From contig JAHLLG010000004.1 in the NCBI GenBank assembly GCA_020444275.1, positions 124,001-188,000 of the forward strand: a stretch of 64,000 nucleotides of DNA, given 5' to 3'. This document shows positions 46,063 to 53,273 of the stretch, in pieces (position 1 is the first letter of the stretch; each line of letters begins with the position of its first letter). The notes under the pieces were generated by a model. The model had not been told where the DNA came from. It saw nothing but the letters and a program-made list of their open reading frames with translations, and searched no databases. This DNA is from Bacteroidota bacterium (GTDB lineage Bacteria > Bacteroidota > Bacteroidia > Bacteroidales > UBA12077). Made by a program: the position numbers and the translations under genes.

Positions 46063-46548
46063 ATGAAAGAGATAATAGAAAAATTGTCAACTTATAATAT
46101 CTTTAATTATCTTTTCCCTGGTATTTTATTTACCTTCATTTTAAGTAAAATAACAGCATATAACTTTATCCAGGACGATATTCTTATAGGGTTATTTCTT
46201 TATTACTTCATAGGATTAGTGGTGAGCAGAATAGGTTCTTTAATTATTGAGCCTATATTAAGAGAGTTAAGATTTCTGAAATTTTCAAATTATAAAAATT
46301 ATACCGATGCATCAAAGAAGGACGAAAAAATAGAACTATTTTCAGAAATCAATAACATGTATAGAACTATTTGTAGTATGTTTTTCCTTTTAGGCATTCT
46401 TAAGCTGTATGAGTTAATAGCTCTAAAATATCAAATTAAACATGAATGGTCCTTAATAGTTCTATTCACAATACTTTTTATAATATTTATGTTCGCTTAT
46501 AGAAAGCAAACATCTTTTGTAAAATCAAGAGTTGATAATATTCCTTAA
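46063..46548 (+). CDS. Multi-pass membrane protein of the conjugation cassette
   Basis: The 161-residue protein has about four hydrophobic segments (about 14-30, 42-65, 105-122, 128-146) and starts KEIIEKLSTYNIFNYLFPG. It begins 11 nt after the triple-fusion gene and so belongs to the same operon. No enzyme motif is visible. In defence operons, small membrane proteins in this position are often the effector that disturbs the membrane; here that is an inference from context. Confidence 0.7.
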   Translation: MKEIIEKLSTYNIFNYLFPGILFTFILSKITAYNFIQDDILIGLFLYYFIGLVVSRIGSLIIEPILRELRFLKFSNYKNYTDASKKDEKIELFSEINNMYRTICSMFFLLGILKLYELIALKYQIKHEWSLIVLFTILFIIFMFAYRKQTSFVKSRVDNIP

Positions 46549-46618
46549 TATAAAATTTTAAAGATGCATATGCATATTAGTTGAATTTTTTCATTCGTTC
46601 TTAGTTGATAAAAGCTAC

Positions 46619-46735
46619 ATGCTTAAAAAGAATTCTGAACACTTTTTAGAACTTGCAAAAAGAGCAGTCGAAATTGCCATTGAAGAAAACGAAGAAACAG
46701 CATTAAAATATATTGAATCAAACATGAAGCAATAG
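46619..46735 (+). CDS. Possible 38-residue helical peptide
   Basis: ATG 46619 opens a 38-codon frame ending at TAG 46735. The product is an acidic-basic amphipathic helix (SEHFLELAKRAVEIAIEENE, then ALKYIES). The composition is coding-like. It could be the remnant of an antitoxin or another gene, or a real micro-protein. Confidence 0.25.
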   Translation: MLKKNSEHFLELAKRAVEIAIEENEETALKYIESNMKQ

Positions 46736-46785
46736 AGCTTACACAAGGTGTCAGGTTTTAGAATAGAATGCGTCCGTTTAAAATA

Positions 46786-46804
46786 ATTCACTAAAATAGT
46801 GAAT
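46786..46804 (+). promoter_or_regulatory. Operator palindrome of the HigBA system
   Basis: ATTCACTA-AAA-TAGTGAAT is a perfect 19-bp inverted repeat, centred about 30 nt before the -7 box of the toxin gene. It covers the expected -33 region, so binding by HigA would block transcription. Confidence 0.65.
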
Positions 46805-46821
46805 AAAAACATAAACTTTTT

Positions 46822-46839
46822 TATATTTGTAACGTACAA
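46822..46839 (+). promoter_or_regulatory. higB promoter -7 box with a second small palindrome
   Basis: TATATTTG (46822-46829) is a full -7 match. It overlaps the small inverted repeat TTGTA-ACG-TACAA (46827-46839) at the expected transcription start, near 46836. The leader before ATG 46843 is only a few nt. Confidence 0.55.
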
Positions 46840-46842
46840 TCT

Positions 46843-47166
46843 ATGGAAATTGAGTTTGAACATGATTATTTGCAGGAGCTATATACTGAAGGAAAAGCAA
46901 AAAATAAGAAGTATAGATTTCAACCTCAAATAATCAAAAAATACATTAAAACTGTTAACTTATTAAGAAGTGCACCTAACACAGAATTTCTTTATAAAAT
47001 TCATAGTTTACATTATGAAAAAAAATCAGGTGATTTAAAAGAAATAGAAGCAGTCTGGTTAAACGATCAATATCGTTTAGAATTCAAGACTCGCATCGAA
47101 GGCGAAGAGCCACACACTATTACTATTTGTTCTTTGTTAGATTTAAGTAATCATTACAAAAAGTAA
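46843..47166 (+). CDS. higB: HigB/RelE-like toxin of a type II toxin-antitoxin pair
   Basis: The 107-residue protein has the RelE/HigB fold pattern: helices around residues 10-45 with KYRFQPQIIKKYIKTVNLL, then LYKIHSLHYEKKSGDLKEIEAVWLNDQYRLEF, where the Arg near the end of the strand is a usual catalytic-site residue. Length fits. The gene precedes its antitoxin by 10 nt, in the toxin-first order of HigBA. It is predicted to cut mRNA on the ribosome. Confidence 0.82.
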   Translation: MEIEFEHDYLQELYTEGKAKNKKYRFQPQIIKKYIKTVNLLRSAPNTEFLYKIHSLHYEKKSGDLKEIEAVWLNDQYRLEFKTRIEGEEPHTITICSLLDLSNHYKK

Positions 47167-47176
47167 GTTAAAAAAC

Positions 47177-48268
47177 ATGAGCACTACATTAACTCCCCAC
47201 ATAGCAACACATCCAGGCGAACTATTAAAAGATGAGCTTGACGAAAGAAAAATTAAACAAAGAGATTTTGCTGCTGAAATAAGTATGCAACCAACTATGC
47301 TTAATGAGATAATTAAAGGCAAAAGAGCCATTACTGCCGATATTGCCATTTTACTCGATAAAGCATTGGATATTCCGGCAGATTACTGGATGAATTTACA
47401 AGCTCAATATGAGTTAGATAAAGCACGAATAAAAGAAAAAAATATTCTAAAGGTTCAGCGAATCGAAAAGTGGCATATCATAAAACAACTTGTACCTGTA
47501 AAACATTATAAAAAGCTTGGGTATCTTAAAAATGAACTGGAGTATGATATTAAAGCAGTTAAAGATATATACAATATTGATACTATTGATCATTTGATTG
47601 AGTCAGTTGCAAAATGTAAATCGGAAGTACCCGCATTTTACAGAAAATCCGAGAAATTACAAGTAGATGAAGTTAATTTATTAGGGTGGAGTAAATTATT
47701 AATGTATCGAGCAAATAATGAAAATGTAAAAAGGTTTAATCCAGATAAATTACCAGAGCTTAAAAACAAATTACATTCTATCTTTTATAAAAACTCAAAT
47801 GTAAGAGAGGAAACTAAAAAGCTTTTAGCTAATCATGGAATTAAATTGATATTTCAAGAAAAATTTGAAAAAACTCCTATTGATGGTTATTCGTTTTGGA
47901 GTAAGGATAATCCGGCAATTGGGTTAACGCTGAGGCATAAAAGAATAGACAATTTTGCATTTACAATATTCCATGAATTAGGGCATATATTTATGCATTT
48001 ACAAAATAATAAGGCAAAGCAGTTTATCGACCTGGAAAAGAAAAAGACATCTAATTCAATTGAAGAAAAGGAAGCAGATTCATTTGCTCAAGAAAATTTA
48101 ATATCAAATGAAAAGTGGGAAGAACTGCAAACTATTAATTTAGATGATCAAAGCTTAATTTCTTTTGGGAAAAAGCACAAAATAAATCCAGCTATAGTTT
48201 TAGGAAGAATCTGTTATGAAAGTAATTTTTATGCAATAAAATCAAAAATTGATAAATCTATTAATTAG
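47177..48268 (+). CDS. higA: HigA-type antitoxin fused to an ImmA/IrrE metallopeptidase domain
   Basis: The first ~75 residues are a HigA Xre-type HTH (HPGELLKDELDERKIKQRDF to ITADIAILLDKALDIPADYW). The C-terminal part (about 160-363) is an ImmA/IrrE (M78-like) zinc peptidase domain with HELGH at residues 266-270. The protein should repress the operon through the palindrome at 46786 and neutralise HigB. The peptidase part suggests a built-in way to break repression, as ImmA does for conjugative elements, but cleavage is not shown. Confidence 0.85.
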   Translation: MSTTLTPHIATHPGELLKDELDERKIKQRDFAAEISMQPTMLNEIIKGKRAITADIAILLDKALDIPADYWMNLQAQYELDKARIKEKNILKVQRIEKWHIIKQLVPVKHYKKLGYLKNELEYDIKAVKDIYNIDTIDHLIESVAKCKSEVPAFYRKSEKLQVDEVNLLGWSKLLMYRANNENVKRFNPDKLPELKNKLHSIFYKNSNVREETKKLLANHGIKLIFQEKFEKTPIDGYSFWSKDNPAIGLTLRHKRIDNFAFTIFHELGHIFMHLQNNKAKQFIDLEKKKTSNSIEEKEADSFAQENLISNEKWEELQTINLDDQSLISFGKKHKINPAIVLGRICYESNFYAIKSKIDKSIN

Positions 48269-48489
48269 TTTTAATAACTAACAACATTGAGTTCCCCCGC
48301 TAAGCTTAGTTTGTAACTGCGCTTTTGTTTTACCTACTTATAGACAATCCTCATCCGTATTCCCCAGCTCGCACGGACATGCTGTCCGCGTATTTGTGCG
48401 CCTGTTTTTAATATAATCATTGTTTTTGCGCCTGTTTTTATTGTATTGCATCTGTTTTTAGTGTAAATTGCACTTAAATATTTTAAATC
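48269..48489. other. Intergenic region before the Fic gene
   Basis: It contains an inverted repeat CGGACA/TGTCCG (48374-48388) and three of the four G-C-x-x-CTGTTTTTA boxes described separately. No -7 box of the usual type was found. Confidence 0.4.
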
Positions 48490-48542
48490 ATGGCAAAAGG
48501 CACTCACTTTTCTCAACATGCACCTGTTTTTAATGGATTAAA
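48398..48542 (+). repeat. Four iterated GCxxCTGTTTTTA boxes at the Fic gene
   Basis: Near-identical 13-nt boxes start at 48398 (GCGCCTGTTTTTA), 48428 (same), 48448 (GCATCTGTTTTTA) and 48530 (GCACCTGTTTTTA). The first two spacings are 30 and 20 nt, whole turns of the helix, so a protein could bind them on one face. The fourth lies inside the coding start of the Fic gene. They may form an operator. Confidence 0.5.
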
Positions 48543-50061
48543 AACACCAGAAGAGGGATTCATTGTTGGTTATGCAGCAATTATTCAAAGTTTAGATTTG
48601 CAGATGCCAATTCCTAAACCAATTTCCTTAGTTTGTAAGTATAATAAAAAATACCAAAACAACGATTGGCAGGTATTGCCCAATACCTATTTGCCAGAAG
48701 ATAATATTAAAGACACTGAAATAGTAGCTCTTTATAAGCATTTAACATTTGCTTTAAAATATGAAGGTGTTAATCTTTTATTCTTTAAATTACTAATACA
48801 ACATTACAATCAAATGGAATTAACTCAGTTGGTTCAAATTGAACCAACGGGGCAATATTCCAGAAGAATTTGGTTTTTAATAGAATGGCTAACTAAATCT
48901 CCTTTGCCGGGAAAAGAAGATTTGTCGAAAAAAAGCTATGTGCCATTGCTGGATGATAAGGTTCAGTTTGGAGTTGCAGGTGTTAAATCACCTCGTCATT
49001 TAATTATAAATAATTTACCGGGAACTCCTGATTTTTGTCCATTAATAAGAAAAACACCCAAACTGGACCAATATATTGCTGAAAACCTGGCAAAACAACA
49101 AAGTAACATCTTGAAAGATATACACAAAGATATTTTACAACGGGCTTCGGCATTTTTATTATTAAAAGATTCTAAGGCATCGTTTCATATCGAAGGTGAA
49201 ACTCCTAAAAGTCAGAGAGCAGCAAGGTGGGGAAAAGCAATTGGACAAGCAGGTGCACATGATTTAAGTAAACAGGAGCTTTTACGTTTGCAGCAAATTG
49301 TTATTGCCGATAGTCGCTTTGTTGATATGGGATTTCGTGAAAAAGGAGGCTTTGTTGGTGAGCACGACCGGACCACGGGCGAACCCATACCGGACCATAT
49401 TTCAGCACGTTGGAAAGATCTGGACCAATTAATGGATGGTTTTATTGCCACTTCAAAATTACTACAGGAATCTGATATGGATGCTGTTATTGCAGCTGCA
49501 ATGGTTGCTTTTGGTTTTGTTTTTATTCACCCCTTTGAAGATGGTAATGGTAGAATTCACAGGTATCTAATTCATCATGTATTAGCACAAAAAGAATTTT
49601 CTAAACAAGGTATTATTTTCCCGGTATCTGCCTCTATTTTGGACCATATTAACGACTACAGAAAGGCTTTGGAATCCTATTCACATCCATTATTGGATTT
49701 TATAGAATGGAAAGAAACAAAGGATCACAACGTTGAGGTATTAAACGAAACCATCGATTATTATCGTTATTTTGATGCTACCAAACTTGCTGAATTCTTA
49801 TACGATTGTGTAAAAGATACCATCGAAAGAATTATCCCTGAAGAGATAGATTATTTAACGAAGTATGATCAATTTAAAAGATACCTGGAAAACGAATTCG
49901 ACTTACCGGATAAAGCGGTTGACTTAATTGTACGATTTTTAAATCAAAATAAGGGAAAATTTTCAAAAAGAGCACTGGAAAAAGAGTTCAGCAGGTTAAC
50001 TGAGAAAGAGGTAAAAGAAATAGAAAACAATTTTAAAGGAATATTTAATATTAGTGACTAA
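48490..50061 (+). CDS. Fic family AMP-transferase-like protein, class II
   Basis: The 523-residue protein has the complete Fic motif HPFEDGNGR at residues 347-355 (catalytic H347), and the inhibitory-helix motif S231-F-H-I-E235-G236 N-terminal to it, defining class II Fic. The first 200 residues are a domain of unknown family, and the C-terminal 130 residues look like a helical winged-helix-type tail. It probably transfers AMP to a protein target, restrained by E235. It is a single gene with iterated boxes upstream. Fic proteins of this type are common in accessory regions. Confidence 0.9.
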   Translation: MAKGTHFSQHAPVFNGLKTPEEGFIVGYAAIIQSLDLQMPIPKPISLVCKYNKKYQNNDWQVLPNTYLPEDNIKDTEIVALYKHLTFALKYEGVNLLFFKLLIQHYNQMELTQLVQIEPTGQYSRRIWFLIEWLTKSPLPGKEDLSKKSYVPLLDDKVQFGVAGVKSPRHLIINNLPGTPDFCPLIRKTPKLDQYIAENLAKQQSNILKDIHKDILQRASAFLLLKDSKASFHIEGETPKSQRAARWGKAIGQAGAHDLSKQELLRLQQIVIADSRFVDMGFREKGGFVGEHDRTTGEPIPDHISARWKDLDQLMDGFIATSKLLQESDMDAVIAAAMVAFGFVFIHPFEDGNGRIHRYLIHHVLAQKEFSKQGIIFPVSASILDHINDYRKALESYSHPLLDFIEWKETKDHNVEVLNETIDYYRYFDATKLAEFLYDCVKDTIERIIPEEIDYLTKYDQFKRYLENEFDLPDKAVDLIVRFLNQNKGKFSKRALEKEFSRLTEKEVKEIENNFKGIFNISD

Positions 50062-50273
50062 ATCCTGCTTACGATGACCTGTCTGCCTAACAATTAAGGT
50101 GTTGTCAGAGATTAAGAAGCTTAAAATAGGTCTTCGTTTTTTGCTTAGTTCTTCCACTTCGTATTAGGGTTTAAAAGAAATCAAATAAAAACACTGGTTT
50201 TTTTTAAAAAGTATTGCGTAATTAAGAACATTTCGTTAATATTGCAATCCGAAATTTGTTGATAAAACAAATC

Positions 50274-50395
50274 GGGCCCATAGCTCAGCTGGTGCCGAAG
50301 AAATTAGAAATCTATGATTTCATAATTTTTCGAGCATTCACGAAACAAGAGCAAAATCAAAGATTTTGATTGTTTCGGAATTAGAGCACCTGACT
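50274..50395 (+). pseudogene. Broken tRNA copy split by an 88-bp insert
   Basis: Positions 50274-50293 repeat the first 20 nt of the intact tRNA downstream, and 50382-50395 continue the same tRNA exactly (TAGAGCACCTGACT). Between them sits an 88-bp insert in the D-loop. After 50395 the match ends in the anticodon loop, so the 3' half is lost. It cannot make a tRNA. Both copies are preceded by TTTC/ATC-GGGCCC, which suggests a tandem duplication of the tRNA start. Confidence 0.8.
50294..50381. mobile_element. 88-bp double-hairpin insert (MITE- or REP-like)
   Basis: The insert begins GCCGAAG and ends TTTCGGAAT, giving short terminal inverted repeats CCGAA/TTCGG. Inside are two hairpins: an imperfect 17-nt pair at 50296-50312 with 50316-50332, and CGAAAC/GTTTCG at 50341-50346 with 50372-50377, with an inner AAAATC/GATTTT. 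It encodes nothing. No clear target duplication is seen beyond 1-2 nt. Confidence 0.5.
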
Positions 50396-50426
50396 GATGA
50401 AGGCCTAAAAAGTAAAGATAAATTTC

Positions 50427-50500
50427 GGGCCCATAGCTCAGCTGGTTAGAGCACCTGACTCATAATCAGGGGGTCCCTGGTTCGAGCCCAGGTGGGCCCA
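50427..50500 (+). tRNA. tRNA with CAU anticodon (Met elongator or Ile2)
   Basis: The 74-nt gene folds as a complete cloverleaf: acceptor GGGCCCA with TGGGCCC, D-stem GCTC/GAGC, anticodon stem CCTGA/TCAGG with loop CTCATAA (anticodon 50461-50463), T-stem CCTGG/CCAGG with TTCGAGC, discriminator A. CCA is not encoded. It is not the initiator type. CAU reads as Met, or as Ile if the C is changed to lysidine; sequence alone does not decide. A terminator follows at 50515. Confidence 0.92.
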
Positions 50501-50514
50501 CAGGCAATAAAAAT

Positions 50515-50550
50515 AACGGATTCAACGATTTTAGTTGTATCCGTTTTTTT
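50515..50550 (+). terminator. Rho-independent terminator of the tRNA gene
   Basis: AACGGATTCAAC (50515-50526) pairs with GTTGTATCCGTT (50534-50545), with one mismatch, around a 7-nt loop. A run of seven T ends at 50550. Confidence 0.85.
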
Positions 50551-50876
50551 ATGCATTTACATACAATTTTCATACTTCTACGTTTATATTTTACATCAAA
50601 TCCCTTTCAAATTATTAAAAAAGCATTGTCCAATCATTAAGTTTTAACCCTGAAATAAAACCATTTTTTTTGTACTAAAAACTAACGAAAATTATCTCAA
50701 ACCACATGTAAATTGAATTTTTTTCAATTTTTTTAATTCTTTTTACCCTTAGTCCCTCGCATGTTATAGGTGTTTTTATAAATTTTAAAACTTGCTGTCT
50801 ATTAATTTTGCTTCAAAAAAAACGTATAACTATTGTATGAAGTATCAAAATTAAAATGTAGTTAGAGGCTGACTTC
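50551..50876. other. Intergenic region downstream of the tRNA
   Basis: These 326 AT-rich nt hold no coding frame. A -7 promoter box lies at 50803-50810. I looked for a repeat of the tRNA 3' end as an attachment site and saw none. Confidence 0.45.
50803..50810 (+). promoter_or_regulatory. -7 promoter element of the HTH gene
   Basis: TAATTTTG is a full match to TAnnTTTG, about 65 nt before ATG 50877. The -33 is unclear. Confidence 0.45.
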
Positions 50877-51242
50877 ATGCAAAAGAAAAGTTTAGACATA
50901 AAATCATTATTAGATATTCCGACCGAGTATAGATCCCAAATACGGTTAGAAGTTACATTAGATGATTTAATAAAATTTGCTGAGCATCTATCTGTGTCTT
51001 GGCAACACAACAATACATTAACGCATGAGAAACCAGACATTGGCAGAATTGATCTTGCTGTTGAAGTAACAGGGCTTACCAAATCAACAATCTATTCTAA
51101 AGTATCCAAGAATGAGATACCTTTTATGAAAAAGCATGGAGCACTTTATTTTTCTAGGAGCACCCTCCAAGACTGGATAATAGGGGGAAGACAAGAAACA
51201 AAACAAGAAATTAATAATAACTTAGATACCTATTTAAAATGA
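50877..51242 (+). CDS. AlpA/MerR-like helix-turn-helix protein
   Basis: The 121-residue protein has a C-terminal HTH of the excisionase/AlpA kind: RIDLAVEVTGLTKSTIYSKV, then IPFMKKHGALYFSRSTLQDWI. The N-terminal half is helical. Such genes are typical of Bacteroidota integrative elements, where they act as excisionase or regulator. It overlaps the next gene by 4 nt (ATGA). Confidence 0.78.
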   Translation: MQKKSLDIKSLLDIPTEYRSQIRLEVTLDDLIKFAEHLSVSWQHNNTLTHEKPDIGRIDLAVEVTGLTKSTIYSKVSKNEIPFMKKHGALYFSRSTLQDWIIGGRQETKQEINNNLDTYLK

Positions 51243-51724
51243 AAGAACATATTAGATTGACTTATAATAAGTCAGAGAAATCATTCATTATGAATGAGCA
51301 AACAGATAACTCTACAGTAGGCTTACCTGCACAGTTATATATTGAACGAAATAAAAAAGAAAATGTCAATGCTGCTTTTGCTCTACGTGGCATTAATAAG
51401 GGCAGGAAGAGCTACATAAGTGGGTTAGAGAAATTATATGAGTTTAACAATGAAACGTTTTATTATGGTTACCATAAAGGACTCTCAGGAAGATCATTTT
51501 TTGTAATCTGTGAATCAGACAATCTACTTATCGTTGAATATTATCGTGGTTGGCACTCAAGATATGAATCTGAAAGAAGGTATAGAGTTTTTGATGCTGT
51601 TAGACCTTTTTTATTAAAGCATATGAATGAACAAGATGCAAGAGATTTTCTTAGGGATCTAAAAAAGAAAATAAGTTACTCCCTTATATCTAATTCAAAG
51701 CTTAAAAGCAAAAATAATTTTTAA
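51239..51724 (+). CDS. Hypothetical protein, 161 residues
   Basis: This soluble protein has no signal peptide, with a central beta-rich part (FNNETFYYGYHKGLSGRSFF, then NLLIVEYYRGWH) and a helical basic tail (about 130-161). It starts inside the stop of the HTH gene (ATGA) and so is coupled with it. Family not recognised. Position suggests a role in the same accessory element. Confidence 0.6.
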   Translation: MKEHIRLTYNKSEKSFIMNEQTDNSTVGLPAQLYIERNKKENVNAAFALRGINKGRKSYISGLEKLYEFNNETFYYGYHKGLSGRSFFVICESDNLLIVEYYRGWHSRYESERRYRVFDAVRPFLLKHMNEQDARDFLRDLKKKISYSLISNSKLKSKNNF

Positions 51725-51751
51725 ATATTAAGCACAAAATATCATTTAATA

Positions 51752-52660
51752 ATGGAAAAGAAAAGTTTAAATAACATACAGGAATGGTATAATAATCCGA
51801 GTGATGATTTAAAATATTCAAATTGGAATGACTATATATCATGGATGAATAGGAGAATTTTTGAACAAAAACCATCAATACGGGATAAAGTTAACAAGGT
51901 AGAAGAACCAAAAAAAAATCTGAAATCAGGAGGATTATTTACCTATTCTATGATTAAGAAAATAAAAGCTGAAACAGATTTTGAAAAAGGAATCGAATCT
52001 ATAAATGGACCCAAATGGAATGATGTTTATATAGTAATCAGTATTTTTACTGAACATCTCTTGAAAAGATTTCATCCAAACCATAGTTTGTCTGTAGAAG
52101 ATATTAGCTGGGATTGTTTCACCTATCTCTATTTGAAAGGTTTCTTCGCAAAATATGACAAAAAAAAATCATCAAAATGGACTTGGGTTGCATTTGGTGT
52201 TAAAAACTACTTAATTGATTTAGAAAGGAAATATAAGAAGGAAAAATATTTTCTAAGGGATTCTGAATTAGTATTAAAATTATTAGATAACGATTCTGAT
52301 CCATATATTAATTTAGATAGAAAAATGATTCTTTTCATGTTAGAAAATATCTGTCCAGAACTTGCTGGACAGATTAAATTCCGCACTAAGCCTAAATTTG
52401 TTCAAATAAGCAAAACCCAAAAAGTTATGCTATCAGAATATATTGTTATTCATTTGTATCTTGCTGGATATAATTTCAAAACGATTTCTAGGTTTTTCAA
52501 GGTAACCCCTAAGTATATTAGTATTCTCTTTGAAAGAGGAGTTAATCAACTAAAAAGCATGAATTTATCTCTTAAACTTGATCATGATGAACCCTTTCCT
52601 TACATTTATGATAATAAACTATTAAAATTAATCACTACACTCAACAAACGCATTTTATAA
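51752..52660 (+). CDS. Divergent sigma-70-like protein
   Basis: In this 302-residue protein, the middle part SVEDISWDCFTYLYLKGFFA, then KWTWVAFGVKNYLIDLERKYKK, has the pattern of sigma region 2 (core binding and -10 recognition). The part EYIVIHLYLAGYNFKTISRF, then FKVTPKYISILFERGVNQLK, matches the region 4 HTH. The N-terminal 100 residues are not typical. It lies 27 nt after the unknown gene, in the same direction. It may serve an element-specific promoter. No anti-sigma gene is adjacent. Confidence 0.6.
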   Translation: MEKKSLNNIQEWYNNPSDDLKYSNWNDYISWMNRRIFEQKPSIRDKVNKVEEPKKNLKSGGLFTYSMIKKIKAETDFEKGIESINGPKWNDVYIVISIFTEHLLKRFHPNHSLSVEDISWDCFTYLYLKGFFAKYDKKKSSKWTWVAFGVKNYLIDLERKYKKEKYFLRDSELVLKLLDNDSDPYINLDRKMILFMLENICPELAGQIKFRTKPKFVQISKTQKVMLSEYIVIHLYLAGYNFKTISRFFKVTPKYISILFERGVNQLKSMNLSLKLDHDEPFPYIYDNKLLKLITTLNKRIL

Positions 52661-53198
52661 CTCATAGAATTTCTTATACTTACAATAATTGAATCATTTT
52701 TTTACAATTCTTATTTCATTTTTGACTACATTCTTACGTATCTTATTAGCACCAGTTATTAATAGGAATAGTGGGAGGTTGATTCCTAATTTAATAATTA
52801 TTCTAATCTATTCACAGAAATTATAATTTACTAATCTAGAATATACAATTGAATAGCAATAGATAAGATAATCGTAAAATGAAGATTTCTTTTGGCAATA
52901 GCTGCAACATAAAGAATTATTTACCTTTTAACAAGTACCTTTATTGTTAGGTAATAGTTGCTATATGTAGGACATTATTTAATGTCATCCTTCCAGAAAG
53001 TATAAAGTAGGAATCATTATTTTAAAAGTTACTTGGTGAGATATTTGTTTATGTTGCAGCTAGAGGCAAGAGAAGTGTTCCAAAGAAAATAGCAACAGAT
53101 AATTAAATCATTCAATAACTACAAATGAAAACAATGGTGACAACCCGACTTAAAGGTTCACTAGTTAAAGTTCGCTTCGCAATTATGATTATATACTG
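52661..53198. other. Noncoding stretch with several hairpins before the RM operon
   Basis: No gene is seen. Structured parts include AGGAAT/ATTCCT (52764-52787), a longer arrangement in which GCAAC and TTACCT (about 52905-52926) can pair with AGGTAA and GTTGC (about 52950-52960), and GACATT/AATGTC (52971-52986). A small RNA or attachment region is possible; nothing proves either. Confidence 0.35.
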
Positions 53199-53235
53199 AA
53201 GCTCTGTTTTAAATTGAAAGAACAGGGCTTTTTTT
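53199..53235 (+). terminator. Terminator upstream of the RM operon
   Basis: AAGCTCTGTT (53199-53208) pairs with AACAGGGCTT (53221-53230), with one wobble, followed by T to 53235. With no gene directly before it, it may end a transcript from the noncoding region or from the sigma-like gene. Confidence 0.7.
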
Positions 53236-53273
53236 GTAGAATTCAACAACTAAACAAACTTATTTCATATTTA

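Larger units (their letters stand above)
46549..46842. other. Intergenic region before higBA
   Basis: It holds a perfect 12-bp palindrome ATGCATATGCAT (46564-46575), a small frame at 46619-46735, and the operator and promoter of the toxin-antitoxin pair. No terminator for the upstream cassette was identified. Confidence 0.4.

Noticed and set aside
42578-46548. Type II CBASS assignment
   Set aside because: Cap2/Cap3-like domains are present, but no CD-NTase is found; the partner is an MBL-fold protein.
48398-48460. CRISPR-like array
   Set aside because: Only three or four 13-nt boxes with 7-17 nt gaps (and one distant copy); no repeats of CRISPR length and no cas genes.
50427-50500. Tandem repeat of tRNA 3' end as attachment site
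   Set aside because: Only the 5' part of the tRNA is repeated; no second copy of the 3' end was seen in the window.
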